NCBI RefSeq assembly: GCF_018812025.1
Contig: NC_063052.1
Span: forward strand, 23,314,226-23,378,225
Direction: 5' to 3'
DNA from: Megalobrama amblycephala
Taxonomy: Eukaryota; Chordata; Actinopteri; Cypriniformes; Xenocyprididae
DNA: 64,000 nucleotides
In this document: piece by piece, positions 22,610 to 35,600 of the stretch
Layout: each line of letters opens with the position of its first letter
Position numbering within the stretch: the first letter of the stretch is position 1
Position numbers and translations under genes: made by a program
Notes under the pieces: generated by a model
The model's input: the letters and a program-made list of their open reading frames with translations, nothing else
Told to the model about the DNA's origin: nothing
Databases searched by the model: none

Positions 22610-25600
22610 GTGGGATCTCCGCAGAGAAGTCCTCACCATCCACTCTCCTCCCGGTTAAGGTGGGCCACCCACACGCTCACCTGTCACGCTGTACTGGATT
22701 CAGGAGCTGAAGGTAATTTCATGGACACACAGTTTGCACAACGGTTTCAATTACCCATCATTCCTCTCACTAAGCAGATCTCTGTCAATGCTCTCAATGG
22801 CCAAGACCTACCCAACATAACACTCACCACTACATTCATTACCCTCATCACTTCCAGCAATCACACTGAGTCTATTCAATTCCTCCTCATGGATTCACCT
22901 CTGGCCCCCATTGTTCTCGGACACCCCTGGCTTACACAACACAACCCCAAGGTGGACTGGCGGCAGCATGCCGTCCTGGAATGGAGCACTCCGTGTCATG
23001 AGTCTTGTCTTGTGTCTGCTTGTTCTTCTGTGTCTGCTTCTGTGTTACAGGAAAAGGCTGTGGATCTGTCAAACGTGCCCGCGGAGTACCTAGACCTGAA
23101 GGAAGTGTTCAGTAAGTCCCGGGCTGCTTCTCTTCCTCCGCATCGTCCCTATGACTGTGCTATAGATTTAGTTCCCGGTAAGTCTCCGCCTAAAGGCAAG
23201 TTGTACTCTCTATCCGTTCCCGAGAGGGAGGCCATGGAGAAATATATTTCTGATTCTCTAGCAGCTAAGTTCATTCGCCCTTCCTCTTCTCCGGCGGGGG
23301 CGGGGTTCTTTTTTGTTGGAAAGAAGGATGGTTCTTTGCGACCTTGTATTGATTACCGGGGGTTGAATAACATCACGGTAAAGAATACATATCCTTTGCC
23401 GTTGATGTCTTCAGCCTTCGAGAGGTTGCAAGGAGCATCCATTTTCACGAAATTGGATTTAAGGAACGCTTATCATTTGGTCCGCATCAGGGAGGGGGAT
23501 GAATGGAAGACCGCTTTTAACACCCCTAGGGGGCACTTTGAATACTTGGTCATGCCCTTCGGGCTTTCCAACTCCCCAGCGGTCTTCCAGGCACTCGTCA
23601 ATGATGTGTTGAGAGACATGGTTGACCAGTTCATATATGTCTACCTGGACGACATATTGATTTTCTCCTCGTCTCTCCAGGAACATGTTCAACACGTCAG
23701 GCGAGTGCTTCAGCGGCTGCTAGAGAATGGGCTTTTTGTCAGGGCGGAGAAATGCGATTTTCATGCACAGTCTGTTTCTTTCCTAGGGTACATCGTCTCG
23801 TCTGAGGGAATTCGCATGGATCCTGACAAGGTTAAGGCTGTGGTGGACTGGCCAAACCCAGATTCCCGTAAGGCCCTGCAGAGATTTCTGGGCTTCGCCA
23901 ATTTTTACCGGCGGTTCATTCGCAACTTCAGCCAACTAGCAGCGCCTCTGACAGCCTTGACCTCCCCCAGAACGGCGTTCAGGTGGTCCGATGCAGCTGA
24001 GGTTGCATTCGCCAAACTTAAAAGTCGCTTTGTTTCGGCTCCCATCCTCATAGCCCTGATCCTTCACGTCAGTTCGTGGTGGAGGTCGATGCGTCAGAGG
24101 TGGGGGTAGGAGCAGTTCTATCCCAGCGATCTCCCTCAGACGATAAGATCCATCCCTGCGCGTTTTTTTTCTCATCGTTTATCTCCGGCCGAACGCAATT
24201 ATGACATTGGTAACAGAGAGTTGCTGGCAGTCAAGTTAGCGTTGGAAGAATGGCGTCATTGGTTGGAGGGTTCGGGGGTACCTTTCATCGTTTGGACTGA
24301 CCATAAGAACCTAGAGTATATCAGAACGGCTAAACGACTAAACTCCAGGCAGGCTCGGTGGGCACTTTTTTCCGGACGTTTTGATTTTTCTCTCTCGTAC
24401 CGCCCGGGTTCTAAAAACATCAAACCCGATTCTCTTTCTCGTATTTTTGATCCTTCCGAACGCCCGTCTACTCCCGAGTGTATTCTTCCTGAGACATTAG
24501 TGGTCTCCACTCTGACATGGGAGGTCGAATCGAAGATCAAGTCGGCCTTAGAAGGGGTAACGCCTCCGCCCGGATGCCCATCGAATCGTTTATTTGTGCC
24601 GGAGAGGTTAAGGTCCAGTGTCATCAAGTGGGGGCATTGTTCCAACGTAGCCTGTCATCCAGGGGTTAATCGCACCAGTTTTTTGGTCAAGCAACGATTC
24701 TGGTGGCCTGCCATGGCTCGTGACATTCGCAGTTTTGTTTTGGCTTGCGCGATTTGTGCCACTGGTAAGACTTCCAATCGTCCCCCAGATGGGTTGCTCC
24801 AACCGCTGTCTGTCCCTTCGAGACCCCGGTCCCACATTGCGCTAGATTTTGTCACCGCCCTCCCACCCTCCCAGGGGAACACGGTTGTTTTGACCGTAGT
24901 GGACCGGTTCTCGAAGGCGACTCATTTCATTCCCTTAACCAAATTACCCTCTGCTAAGGAGACAGCGGTAACTGTCGTAGATCACGTCTTTCGGTTACAT
25001 GGCCTCCCGATGGATGTGGTCTCGGACAGGGGGCCCCAATTTGTGTCCAAATTTTGGCAAGAGTTTTGTAAGTTGCTGGGGGCGACTGTTAGTCTTTCTT
25101 CTGGGTTCCATCCCCAGTCCAATGGTCAAACCGAGAGAGCCAACCAAGATTTGGAAAGAATGTTGCGATGTTTGGTTTCCAAGAATCCTTCCTCCTGGAG
25201 CCAGCAATTCTCTATGATTGAGTACGCACATAATTCGTTACCAGTGTCTTCCACGGGCCTCTCACCATTTGAATGTAGTTTAGGTTACCAGCCACCTATC
25301 TTTCCCAGTCTGGAATCCGAAGTCGCGGTCCCCTCCGCTCACGCCTTCGTCCAGAGGTGTCACCGCACTTGGACGAGAGCCTGTGAGACTCTTCTCCAAG
25401 TGGAGGCGCGCACCAAGGCTAAGACTGATCGCCACCGGTCGAAGCCTCCCGTATACATCGTGGGTCAAAAAGTGTGGCTTTCTACTAAGAACATTCCTCT
25501 CTGTTCCGTCTCCAATAAGCTTGCTCCCAAATTCATTGGCCCGTTTCCTGTCACCAAGATCATTAGTCCGGTGGCAGTCCGACTCAAACTTCCTCCAGCG

Positions 25601-25903
25601 TACAGGAGAATTCATCCCGCCTTCCATGTTTCTAAGATTAAACCGGTGTTTCATTCACACATTAATCCGCCAACCCCGGTTCCTCCACCGCCGCGTCTCG
25701 TAGACGGGGAACCCGCTTATTCGGTCAATCGCATTCTGGACTCAAGAAGGAGGGGACGCGGTTTCCAGTACTTGGTGGACTGGGAAGGTTACGGTCCGGA
25801 GGAGAGAAGTTGGGTTCCTGCTAGGGACATCCTGGATCACTCCCTTATCGATGATTACAATCGGCAGGTAGGTGCTCCTGGGAACGCCGAGAGGCGTTCC
25901 TAG
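22610..25903 (+). pseudogene. Pol polyprotein (protease-RT-RNase H-integrase-chromodomain) with two compensating frameshifts
   Basis: The frame shows an aspartic protease motif ([11 protein letters not shown], near residue 29), then RT with the YLDD catalytic box (near residue 344 at 23641). It is lost at about 24054, where one base appears missing, and stops at 24107-24109. An overlong T run at 24162-24169 restores the original frame, so from about 24170 RNase H continues ([21 protein letters not shown]). Integrase follows with CAIC zinc cysteines and the D, D, E residues in [15 protein letters not shown] and NGQTERAN. The C-terminus is a chromodomain ([27 protein letters not shown]), which targets integration to particular chromatin in chromoviruses. 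The short out-of-frame stretch covers the first RNase H catalytic region. Confidence 0.92.
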
Positions 25904-25911
25904 GAGGGGGG
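25902..25911 (+). promoter_or_regulatory. Polypurine tract for plus-strand priming
   Basis: AGGAGGGGGG lies three bases upstream of the 3' LTR and overlaps the pol stop region. Confidence 0.8.
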
Positions 25912-25914
25912 TAC

Positions 25915-26362
25915 TGTCACGGTTGAAGATCCGCAGTCTCTGTCTGTGGTTTGTGTTTATGTTGTGCTGTCACGTTAATTGTTTCATGTGGGCGTAGCCG
26001 CTGATTGTTTGATCAGCGGCAGCTGTTTTCAATCCAGGACTGCCTATTTATTGCCTTGTCTCTCGTCTCGTGTTTGTCAGATCGTTGTTGGAGTTCCCTG
26101 TTCTCTTCCCGTTTCCTCGTGTGTGCTTTCGTTTGGAGTTGGTTCTTCGTGTCTTCGTTCTGGATCATTGTTCATCGTTGGATTCTTCACTTCTGCTCGC
26201 ACTCCCACGGACTTCACCACGATCATCTCACTACGGCCCACCGAAGTCCCTGTGTCGCCGCTCTCCTGCTGTTTTGTGTGTTTGTTCCTGACTTTCTGGC
26301 GTGAAGCTCAATAAATTAGATATTTTGACTTGCATTTGCATCTATCTTTATTTCCCGTGACA
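25915..26362 (+). repeat. 3' LTR of the Ty3/gypsy element
   Basis: It starts TGTCACGGTTGAAGATCC and ends TTTCCCGTGACA, followed by target duplication ATTAC. It is about 98 percent identical to the 5' LTR by eye. Confidence 0.95.
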
Positions 26363-26367
26363 ATTAC

Positions 26368-27048
26368 AGGCTATTATAAATAGTCTCAAGTTACAAATTA
26401 AAAGCAATATTTACTCAAGTATAAAACTGGTCATGTTCTTTTGTACCAAATGTGTTATTTTTATTGGAGCACAAAAGGAGATCAGAACATCAGGAGACTG
26501 ACAGCCTGAGTCAGAATACACCATCACTGCTTCTTTTCTAACTGTGACTGAGACTTTACGACTCTCCTTTTGTGTTCAACAAAAATAAAGACATAAGGGT
26601 CAGTAGATGATTTATAAAGAAATCTTACCCTTGAAAATGGAGGACAGAAGAATATAGCAGATGAATTGGTTTTCCTTTGCAATTAAAATGTAAGTTCCTT
26701 GCTCTTGTAACAACAGGGCTGTAAACTCATCAGAGGTGAAAAGGGTGACAAAGATGTAACCCACAATTTCAATACCATGGACAGTGAAATATATCTTTTT
26801 AATTACTTTTTTAATTTCAAAGTTTATGTATATTTAAATTTATTTTATAATTATTATTGACATTTATATCAAAATTAAAATATTTCATTTTTATCTAAAT
26901 GTAAACCAGTGTCAATTCATGAAGTGCCCCAATGATTTAACGGATTCACTCCTGTAATTGGATAAATGCGAATGTCACTCCTGAAAGTTTGCAGTGCAGG
27001 TGGTTCTCTAGCAGAGTAAAAATAAAACTGTGAATACAGAAAGCAATG
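26368..27048. other. Intergenic, nothing recognised
   Basis: This is AT-rich sequence without convincing open frames or repeat ends. It finishes in the 9-bp target AAAGCAATG. Confidence 0.4.
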
Positions 27049-28101
27049 TAGCCTGACGTGGTCATACTCAATCCTAGTTCGAATATGAGTCTGATACTGC
27101 TCCATTGGGCTTTGATTATGGGGGCGTATTTCAACCGATCCAGGAAAGTCCTCAATTGGATAGACCTACAACCAATCAGAGCTACAGAGTAAGTGACGTA
27201 TGTTGAGCGACGCATAGTTGTCAACAGAACTCTTCTTAGCGACCATCGGGGCCAGCTGATAAATCAAACTTTTGCCGAATCCCGTAGGAAGGACGGCAAA
27301 GACATCTTTCCCTCTGTTCCTTTTTTAAAATTAATGCGCTGTCGATATCTTCTATAACAGACGCGATGGCGGAATCTACACATCTCAGTTCTTCAACAGC
27401 CATCATTGTTGTAAACTAATTGACCTTTCGCAAAGACCCGCCCCCCTTAGTTACTGTTGCTTTGTCCGACAAGCCGTGGCGCTGTCACGCCACACAGAGT
27501 GGAAAATACATTGCGGAGCAAAGAGGAAACTGACAACACATCGACAGACGAGACAGAGCAGGTTACTTATGATATTTAACAAAGTCACAGCTTTCAAACT
27601 GTGTAGTTATTAAAAAATTCAAACAATAAAAACCGTTTTGTGGCTCTTTAATGGGTTGTGACAGATTGCTGTAGTGCCTCAGCTCAAGAGGCTCGTGAAC
27701 CGATCATCTCTTCCTACTAGTTCATTTATAGCATCAAATAAACATGAATGAACATGAGAATGAATGTTGTTTCAAACGCGGAAAGACGTCAATATGCACA
27801 ATTTTTCAAGTTTAACTCCACCGAGGTTAATCTTCTAACTCCTGCCTGCTTTGTCAGACAAAATGGCGGATGCGGCGTTCTGATTGGTTAGATCGCTTGT
27901 CAATCAAACTTCCCAAGCGCTCTTTGATGACGTGGCTGATTACGTTTCTGGTGATAATCTGTCAATCATCGCCCTGACAATGTGATTGGTCCGAACAGTT
28001 TCTGTTCGGGCATAATTACTCCTCTACGGATCGAGTCCAGACCGAACTCCCCGACCTCAAAATGTTGTGGGCGGGGCTAAGTTCGGCTGGCATCCAGGCT
28101 A
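27049..28101. mobile_element. TAGCCTG...CAGGCTA element with 9-bp target duplication (copy 2)
   Basis: The ends TAGCCTGACGTGG and GCATCCAGGCTA are flanked by AAAGCAATG at 27040-27048 and 28102-28110. The interior segment 27420-27870 is related, in inverse orientation, to 54820-55245 (shared GCAAAGACCCGCCCCCC and ACTCCACCGAGGTTAATCT). No intact transposase is seen. Confidence 0.78.
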
Positions 28102-29652
28102 AAAGCAATGTGCATATTTATTATAATATTGCTCATTTATTATAAGTCTATAGCCCCCAGCTGTTAGAATAGCGACTCAATTATGCACATGCTGTATTGT
28201 ATCTGGCATTATTGTAGTGAAACTGAGCAACTGACAGTGGAAGGTGTAGACAATATTCAAAAGTCATCAAAATGTTTTAGGAGTTGAAAACTTAGTTCCT
28301 TTCTCTCTCAAAAACACAACACAACAGTTACACCTTTTAAATTTCAGAGTGTCTATTTACATAAAGTGCAAATAGCATCCCTTGTTGGCTCTTTACATTA
28401 TTTACACTAGCTTTTGGGCCACTCAAGTTTAAAAAAAAAAAGGACAGAAGGCAACGTCTTCAGTGACACAGCAGTAGCAAGTAGGGAGTTCTGGCTTTTG
28501 ATGCAGGTTCAAATCTGCCTTTTGCTAAGCTCACATTTATTTTCAATAAGAATGAAAATAATGTTCTAAAAGCGGAACTAAACTGAACGAGTGTTTAATA
28601 ATCTTAAAAGTGTTTATTGGGTAAGGTTAGGAGAAGGTGTAGGGAGGGTTTTATTCTACCAATAAGGCAGCATCCATTTAATCAGTTTAATAAATACAAT
28701 AATTTACACTCTATATTATTGCATCCTGTTAATGTACAAAAATAAATAGTATCTGCCAATATTAAGTAGGCCTATAGATAGCATCTATTTACTCTTATTG
28801 CAAAGAACTGATACTTTACATGGTGTAAATAGAATCTATCACTATTTTCACCTAGTGTAAGAAAATGTGCTATTGTCACTTAGTGCAAATAGCCGCTGCC
28901 TTTAATTTTTTTTCATTGCAGGTGCACTAAACCTATTCTACAAATCACAAATTAAGAAACTCATAGGCTCAATTTTTTTGTAGATCAGTAAAAATTTGGC
29001 CAATCATGCACATTTCTTTGTGTATGATTTTGTGAATCACCTACACTGTTTGGCTATTCTCATCTGGTAACATTAAAGAAATATTAAGTGCTAACTACAA
29101 AAAAACAAACAAACAAACAAATAAAAACAGTTTGTAATAAAAAAAAAACATCATACATAAAAGAGACTTGTATCTCTTTAATATAGACTAAAATACTCAA
29201 TGTCAAATAGTAGCATTTATAATAAATATTTAGCTACTGTTCATTTCTTGCCAAAACAACTACAGTGCATGTAATTTCAGGGTGGTGCAGTGTTGATTAC
29301 TGATTGATTAATAATGACAAGATCAGATTGTCAGATTGTATATCTTTACATTTTGAATATATTTGTTAAAATGTGAATTCATGGTAATAAAAAAGATACT
29401 GCAATGTGTGACATATCAGGACTGTTACAGTGTCCGAAGAACACGGCTTAAATGTGAGCATATGAATTTCTTAATTTGTAAAATAGGATTTGTGCACCCC
29501 CAATGAAGAATTTGAAAAGGTATAGCTGTTTTTGTAACTGGAGAAAAAAAGTTTGCAACTTTTAAAAATCCTTTCAAATTTTTTAATAAATAAATAAATA
29601 AATAAATAATTTACTGATGTATGACTATTCTTTAAAATTAGAAATCCCACTA
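28102..29652. other. AT-rich region with a possible tRNA-derived SINE remnant
   Basis: At 28474-28516 an A-box-like GTAGCAAGTAGGG is followed 20 bp later by a B-box-like GGTTCAAATCT, the spacing of an RNA polymerase III internal promoter. The remainder is AT-rich, with (AAAC)n at 29100-29120 and (AAAT)n at 29585-29608. No gene is recognised before the stop codon at 29653. Confidence 0.4.
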
Positions 29653-32600
29653 TCACAGGTGCTCAGTTTTGCTATAATAATACCCGCACAGAACAATGTA
29701 GTAATCAGCCATCCATTTAAAAGCAGAGGTCTTTGTGGTGTACTGTTGGTACATTTGTCCACTCCAGGCCAACATCTGATGTGATGCCTTCAACTGGGGA
29801 TCCCTGAGAACCTGCAATAGAAATAGTACAGATCAAAATCATACATCATACATACCAATTACAAAGTATCTCATCTGGTAACATAAATTATCATTCCAGG
29901 TAGGGCTGGGCGATATATCGCATGCAATTGTCACGCGCATTTCGTCAGTAAAGCCGGTTCCCTGATTACCGCTAAATCACCATCACCTGCTTTCAAATGG
30001 AGCAGCATTTAATAGACAGAGCCGTAGATCACTAACAAGCCACGCAATATCGCGTTCATATCGCAGATGAATCGCCTTCGATAATGAATGCGATATTGCG
30101 TGCAATATATCGCCCAGCCCTAATTCCAGGTTTAGTTTAAGTTTAGCTCAATATACTATATTTGTGGCATGATAATGCCCAAAAGAAATTATTTCAATTC
30201 GCCCCTCTGAATATTCCTTTGACGTGGCATTTTGTGAGAAGACCAATGACCTTGTCACGTCTTCTTTTACATTGTAATTTTCATATAAGATAAATAATTA
30301 ATGCAAAATATGAAACATCCATGCATTTACAAACCTCATTTGGATAAATACAATGGTGGAAAACTTGAATCAGTGTTACACAGGAAAGCCTGTCAGTGAT
30401 GTGCTGTAAAGTAAAAGGAAAGACACCGATAACACTGTAAAACTGTATTTTCATAGTGGGTCCTTTTATAATAAAGTCATTATATTATGTTTTTAAAAGA
30501 TCTTGTTAATTTTGTTTAATAATATGAACAATTTTAATAGTAGTAATAGTAGTAGTATATAAATGCTAGAAAAATTTCACCATGAGCTGTTTGCATGTAA
30601 ATGAACATAATGAGAACAGAAAGTAAAAAACAGCTACATCTGAAACTTTTCAATCAAATCAAAGGAGTACAAGCTCCTGTTCTAAAATTATAGTACACAT
30701 GACACACAAATAAGAGGTACAGTCTCTCCCTAATCTTACAAAATAACAACCAATCTGACAAACACATGTTGTATGAAGACTAGAGTTGGAATAAAACACC
30801 CCTCCTAATCCTCACATATCATATAAAAGTGAATATGAAAAAGAGTTATTTTTGTAGTTTCCCCTCCTCAAGTCCATATTGTCCTTTCATCTTCAGGAAG
30901 CCATCTTTCAGCCTCCATGCAGTGGTTGGGTAGGGCTACATTAGGTTAGGACAGCCTTAAGAAGTTATTTCATGTGACTCATAGAAATTATGTCAGTTAT
31001 GTCATATGGGTAGGGATAAGTATCGTTACAGTTCTAACTGTTACTTATTGATTGGGTACTTCAACGGTATTCTTGTCGGTTGTTTTTATTATATACAAAT
31101 TAAGAACATAATTAACATTGCTTTATAGATGAAATCAACTGAAGATAAAAGACATTAAATCTCTCAAGATCTCAGCAGAGGAGGATTAAACAACTCTAAA
31201 CAACACCGTGTCTACACCAGACATGACTTTTTTTGTGTCGCGCCTCAACAGCTAAAAGCTGACCGACTCTTGCAAAGTACTTGGTCTACGTCAAAAATAG
31301 AACGGGAAACCAGCTTACTGTCAGGAATTTGTTGTGTTGCATCACTCCTCATCCAGTGTAGACAATATCACAGTTTATAACAGGTTCTATTATTAAACAT
31401 GCTGAGAAGATGTTACTGTTTATGTGATCACAGATATCCCGTACATCACAGCACACATGAGCTTTGAAGCAGTCTGTCTCAATCGAGATGTGTTATAGGC
31501 CCCCCAGAAAACAAGAAATATTTTATGTAATTTTAATTATCTAGAAAAAGCATCTTGATTTAACAATTTCTAGATATTTGGAATATAAACAATACAAAAA
31601 TATTAAATAAGAAAATCATTTTTTGTAGTGCAGGACATTTTTAAATATATCTCCGATTGTGTTTGTCTAAAAGAAGAAAGTCATATACATCTAGGATGGC
31701 TTGAGGGTGAGTAAATCATGGGATAATTTTCATTTTTGGGTGAACTAACCCTTTAATGTCTTCTTTTATCTTTGGTTGATTTCATCTAAGGCTGTGGCTG
31801 GAAGTTTTTCACTTTTTCTGTTGTTTCTTTCCTTCAGTAATTCTGCTTGTTAACAGCAGGACTGGTTTACGTCACGTGACAAGCATTGATAACGACACAA
31901 GAGTGGGTAACTTCTGTCCACCTTGTCTATAGGCAAGGACTAAAATAGAGAAATTTCATATGAATTAATATTGATTCTGGAATAAAAATGTTTTTTTTAA
32001 ATCATAAACAAATTGCGATAGTTAGGTGAATCGATTTTTTTTCCCCAGCCCTAACATCTATATAGAAATAATGAATCGTGCGTGTAATTTCTCCAGTACC
32101 GACGGCAGAACCGATAATGTTCAAGCTTATCGATACTCTGGTCGTTCATAATTTAGCCCCAGGGCCTGTTTAATACCAGGTTTCGTACCCATCCCTACAT
32201 ATGGGTGAGTTCATAAAGGCTGGAACACACCAAGCCGACGGTCGGCCATCGGGCAGTTTTTCTTCGTCGGCCGACTAAGTTTTCTCAGTGTGTTCCACAC
32301 CGTCGGCTGAAGTTGGTCCTCGTCGACCTTTTTTAGGCCGATTTGAAATGTTGAATCGGCGTTGGGGGCCGTCGGGCCATCTGATGATTCTGATTGGCTG
32401 CTCAGCTACTGCCGCCTGCTGTTTCGGAAAGGCATTTCATCTCACGCAGGCGCAGAACTAACGTGCTACTTGGCCGTCGGCTGTTTAGCGTCGGTTTGGT
32501 GTGGCAGGGCAACTTTGGACACAGACAGGGCCGGATTAACATAAAGGCTAGGTGGGGCTGAAGCCCCAGGGCCCGCGGGTAGAGGGGGCCCGTGATTGGC

Positions 32601-35600
32601 TGGAGGAAATGAGATTGACAAGTCATAGGTGGTTGATTTGTGTCTAATAAAATAACAAGAAAAAATGATTGGAAAATGTGCCTGACTGATAAATCACCGT
32701 CCAATCAAAATCACTTTACAATTCGCTCCATGACATCGGGAAACGCCTCTTTGCGTTATGCTATCGCATGTAGACTAGAAAATGGGAAATTGGCCTTTAT
32801 TGCTTGTTCAGCCTCGCTGGTGTTCAAAATGATAAAAAAAGTGATAGTGGTGCACAAAAAAGGAAAAATAAGCTTGAAAGGGAGAAAAGGGATGCTAATC
32901 TTACAGCAAAAATTCCAAAACTAACCAACTACTTCGGTTCACATAAAACATCCGAGCCAGTGGAAGACCCCGAGTGCAGCGGCAGCTCACAATTATCTTC
33001 ACCCACCGACACCGTCGCCGATCTCCGTGCTTTACACGCTGAAGAAGGTGAGATAGCAGCTGCAGCAAGTTATTATTCTTATAACGAGTTAAGCCCTATT
33101 CGGATGGTAATTGTTTCTCAAGAAAACATAAGGTGTTTTCAACATTTACAGGGACGAGTCGATTGATTTTATTGCCGTTTGAATTCAGAATGTCAGTGTT
33201 TTTCTCTCATCATCATCACCCGTGTAAAAATCCCGAATGAACTTTCCTACTCTTTTTTGACGAACACCAATGTCGTGTGACTTGTCTCCACTATCTGCCT
33301 TTGAAGCACATTCTATCAGTTGCAGTTCGGGTGCCTCCATCCGTACAACTCGACCTCGACACATTCACATCACATGTTAACACAGCGGTAGAGTTACTCA
33401 TGGGACACTGCACTTATTCGCAATCACAAAAGTTCTTTATTTGCATGTGCTTTAAAGCCCTGCCAGTTAAACATGTCATTCGTGTGCTGTTCTGAGATGC
33501 GCTTTTTCTGACCCCATACATACCCGAAGCGTGCACACACACTTAAGCCTGTCAAACAGCACCTGACTACTGGACTTCATCTTTCGCGTCTGATTGCGCT
33601 ATAATACTGTCAAATACACAAAAGGTTTACATAAACACAGTTGGTTATGTCTGAAGTGAGTTGAGAAAATCGGACGCGTGCAGGTCTTAAAGTGACAGCA
33701 TCCTAATAGTTAGCATGCGGACCCTTGTCCTTAAAGGGATAGTTCACCCAAAAATTAAAATCCTGTCATCACATACTCACTTTCAAGTTGTTTTAAACCT
33801 GAATGAGTTTCTTTCTTCTGTTGAACACAAAAGAAAATATTTTGAAGAATGTGGGTAACCTAACAGTTGCTGCCTAACAGTTAAAGGATTAGTTCACTTT
33901 TAAATAAACTTTTCCTGATAATTTACTCACCCCCATGTCATCCAAGATGTCCATGTCTTTCTTTCTTCAGTCGAAAAGAAATTAAAGTTTTTGATGAAAA
34001 CATTCCATGATTATTCTCCTTATAGTAGACTTGAATGGGCACCAAACGATTGAAGGTCAAAATTAGTTTCACTGCAGCTTCAAATTGTTCAACACGATCC
34101 CAGATGAGAAATAAGGGTCTTATCTAGTGAAACCATTGCTCATTTTCTGAAAAAAATTGAAAATTTTATACGTTTTAATACGTTTATATGCTCATCTTGA
34201 AGTAGCTCTATTCTTCTTCTCCTCTATTAGAATTCCAGCAGTGTAGACGCTGCTAAGTGTATTACTGCCCTCCACAGGTCAAAGTTTGAACTAATTGTTA
34301 TATGCAATATGCCAGTTCAATAGTATATAACAATTAGTTCAAACTTTGACCTTATTTCTCATCTGGGATCGTGTTGAACAATTTGAAGCTGCAGTGAAAC
34401 TAATTTTGACCTTCAATCATTTGGTGCCCATTCAAGTCTACTATAAGGAGAAAAATCCTGGAATGTTTTCATCAAAAACTTTAATTTCTTTTCAACTGAA
34501 GAAAGAAAGACATGGACATCTTGGATGACATGGGGGTGAGTAAATTATCAGGAAAAGTTTATTTAAAAGTGAACTAATCCTTTAACCTAACATGATGTAA
34601 CATGTAAGTAATGACAATTTTCATTTTTGGGTGAACTGTCTCTTTAAAGTATTCATGGTAAAGTAATCATTGAGGAAGTATGACTGAAGTATGACAAATG
34701 TTTTTGCTGCTTTTGGCAACCTGTTTGTTTGGAGTTCATATCTGGAGTTAATGCATTTGTTTTTAATGTGTTAAATAGCATGGCATATTTAGTGTGCTTG
34801 CGCTTATGTAAAATGATTTGATAAAATGAGATTTGTAAAAATATAAAAATAATAAAAAAAAAATTTAAAAAAAATCTTGTACAAGACACTGTGGCATGGC
34901 AATCAGATGAAAGGGGGCCCTTGGTGTTGCTATAGCCCCAGGGCCCAATGTGTTCTTAATCCGGGCCTGGACACAGACGCTGCCGACGTGAGCCAACCCC
35001 ACAGTCTGCTTTCGTCTCCGCTAGTTCGTCGGCGTCGGCTTGGTGTGTTCTGGCCTTAAGGATGATAGCTTGAGACAGTCTCTTGATTTGTGACTGTGCA
35101 GCTATTGTGAAACTCACCATCTTCATGTATCAAGTGTGAATGGCATCTTGTCCTGAAGAATTACAGCTCCAAACGCTAGAGATTACATCTCATCTGGTAA
35201 CAAGAGTACAGCCATAACTGTAAGAACTCTAATGATATCTTTACCCCCTGATATTGCATTGATGATATAAATTCAAACATATTAGAGGCTAAGAGTATGA
35301 GCAATGAGTAAGCTGCCCAGATTTCAGAGAAAAATAACTTACTTGCCTAAAGTTGTCAACCCCCTGGACCACAATCAGCATTTATAAGTAAAAAGTATTT
35401 AAGAATATATCAAAAATGCATGCACGTATACAAATAATAAATACCTTTGAGTGGAACAGTATGGCGTCTGTCACTGGCAAACATAACTACAAATAGAGAA
35501 ATACAATAAAATAGATTAATGACCATGATATCCTGTTATCATAATAGTTAAATAAATGATTATAACTACAAGCATTATAACATTATACTTGTCATCTATG

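Larger units (their letters stand above)
21178..26362 (+). mobile_element. Nearly complete Ty3/gypsy chromovirus-type LTR retrotransposon
   Basis: Two LTRs (21178-21627 and 25915-26362) begin TGTCACGGTTG, end CCCGTGACA and differ at only a few positions plus a short indel. A 5-bp target duplication ATTAC lies at 21173-21177 and 26363-26367. A polypurine tract AGGAGGGGGG (25902-25911) abuts the 3' LTR. Gag, protease, reverse transcriptase, RNase H, integrase and a C-terminal chromodomain follow in order on the plus strand. The high LTR similarity and perfect duplication indicate a young insertion. Pol carries two frame breaks. Confidence 0.95.
32526..34969 (+). mobile_element. hAT element nested in the outer foldback
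   Basis: The ends CAGGGCCGGATTAACATAAA and TCTTAATCCGGGCCTG are flanked by the 8-bp duplication GACACAGA at 32518-32525 and 34970-34977. The related inner sequence GAAGCCCCAGGGCCC is found inverted near 34935. A transposase N-terminal remnant lies on the plus strand. The rest of its coding region is missing or replaced by MITEs. Confidence 0.88.
32217..35056. mobile_element. Outer foldback MITE of a four-level nest
   Basis: The left arm AGGCTGGAACACACCAAGCC and right arm GGCTTGGTGTGTTCTGGCCT are near-perfect inverses. A TAA at each border (32214-32216 and 35057-35059) suggests a 3-bp target duplication of the PIF/Harbinger kind. The arms extend about 300 and 90 bp around the nested hAT element. 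Confidence 0.8.

Noticed and set aside
28474..28516. Functional tRNA gene
   Set aside because: A-box- and B-box-like motifs are present, but the flanks do not fold into an acceptor stem; at best it is a SINE remnant.
35118..35215. Extra exon of the small minus-strand gene (GACAAGATGCCATTC... with GTGAGT donor)
   Set aside because: Every phase that would connect to the neighbouring exons introduces a stop codon.
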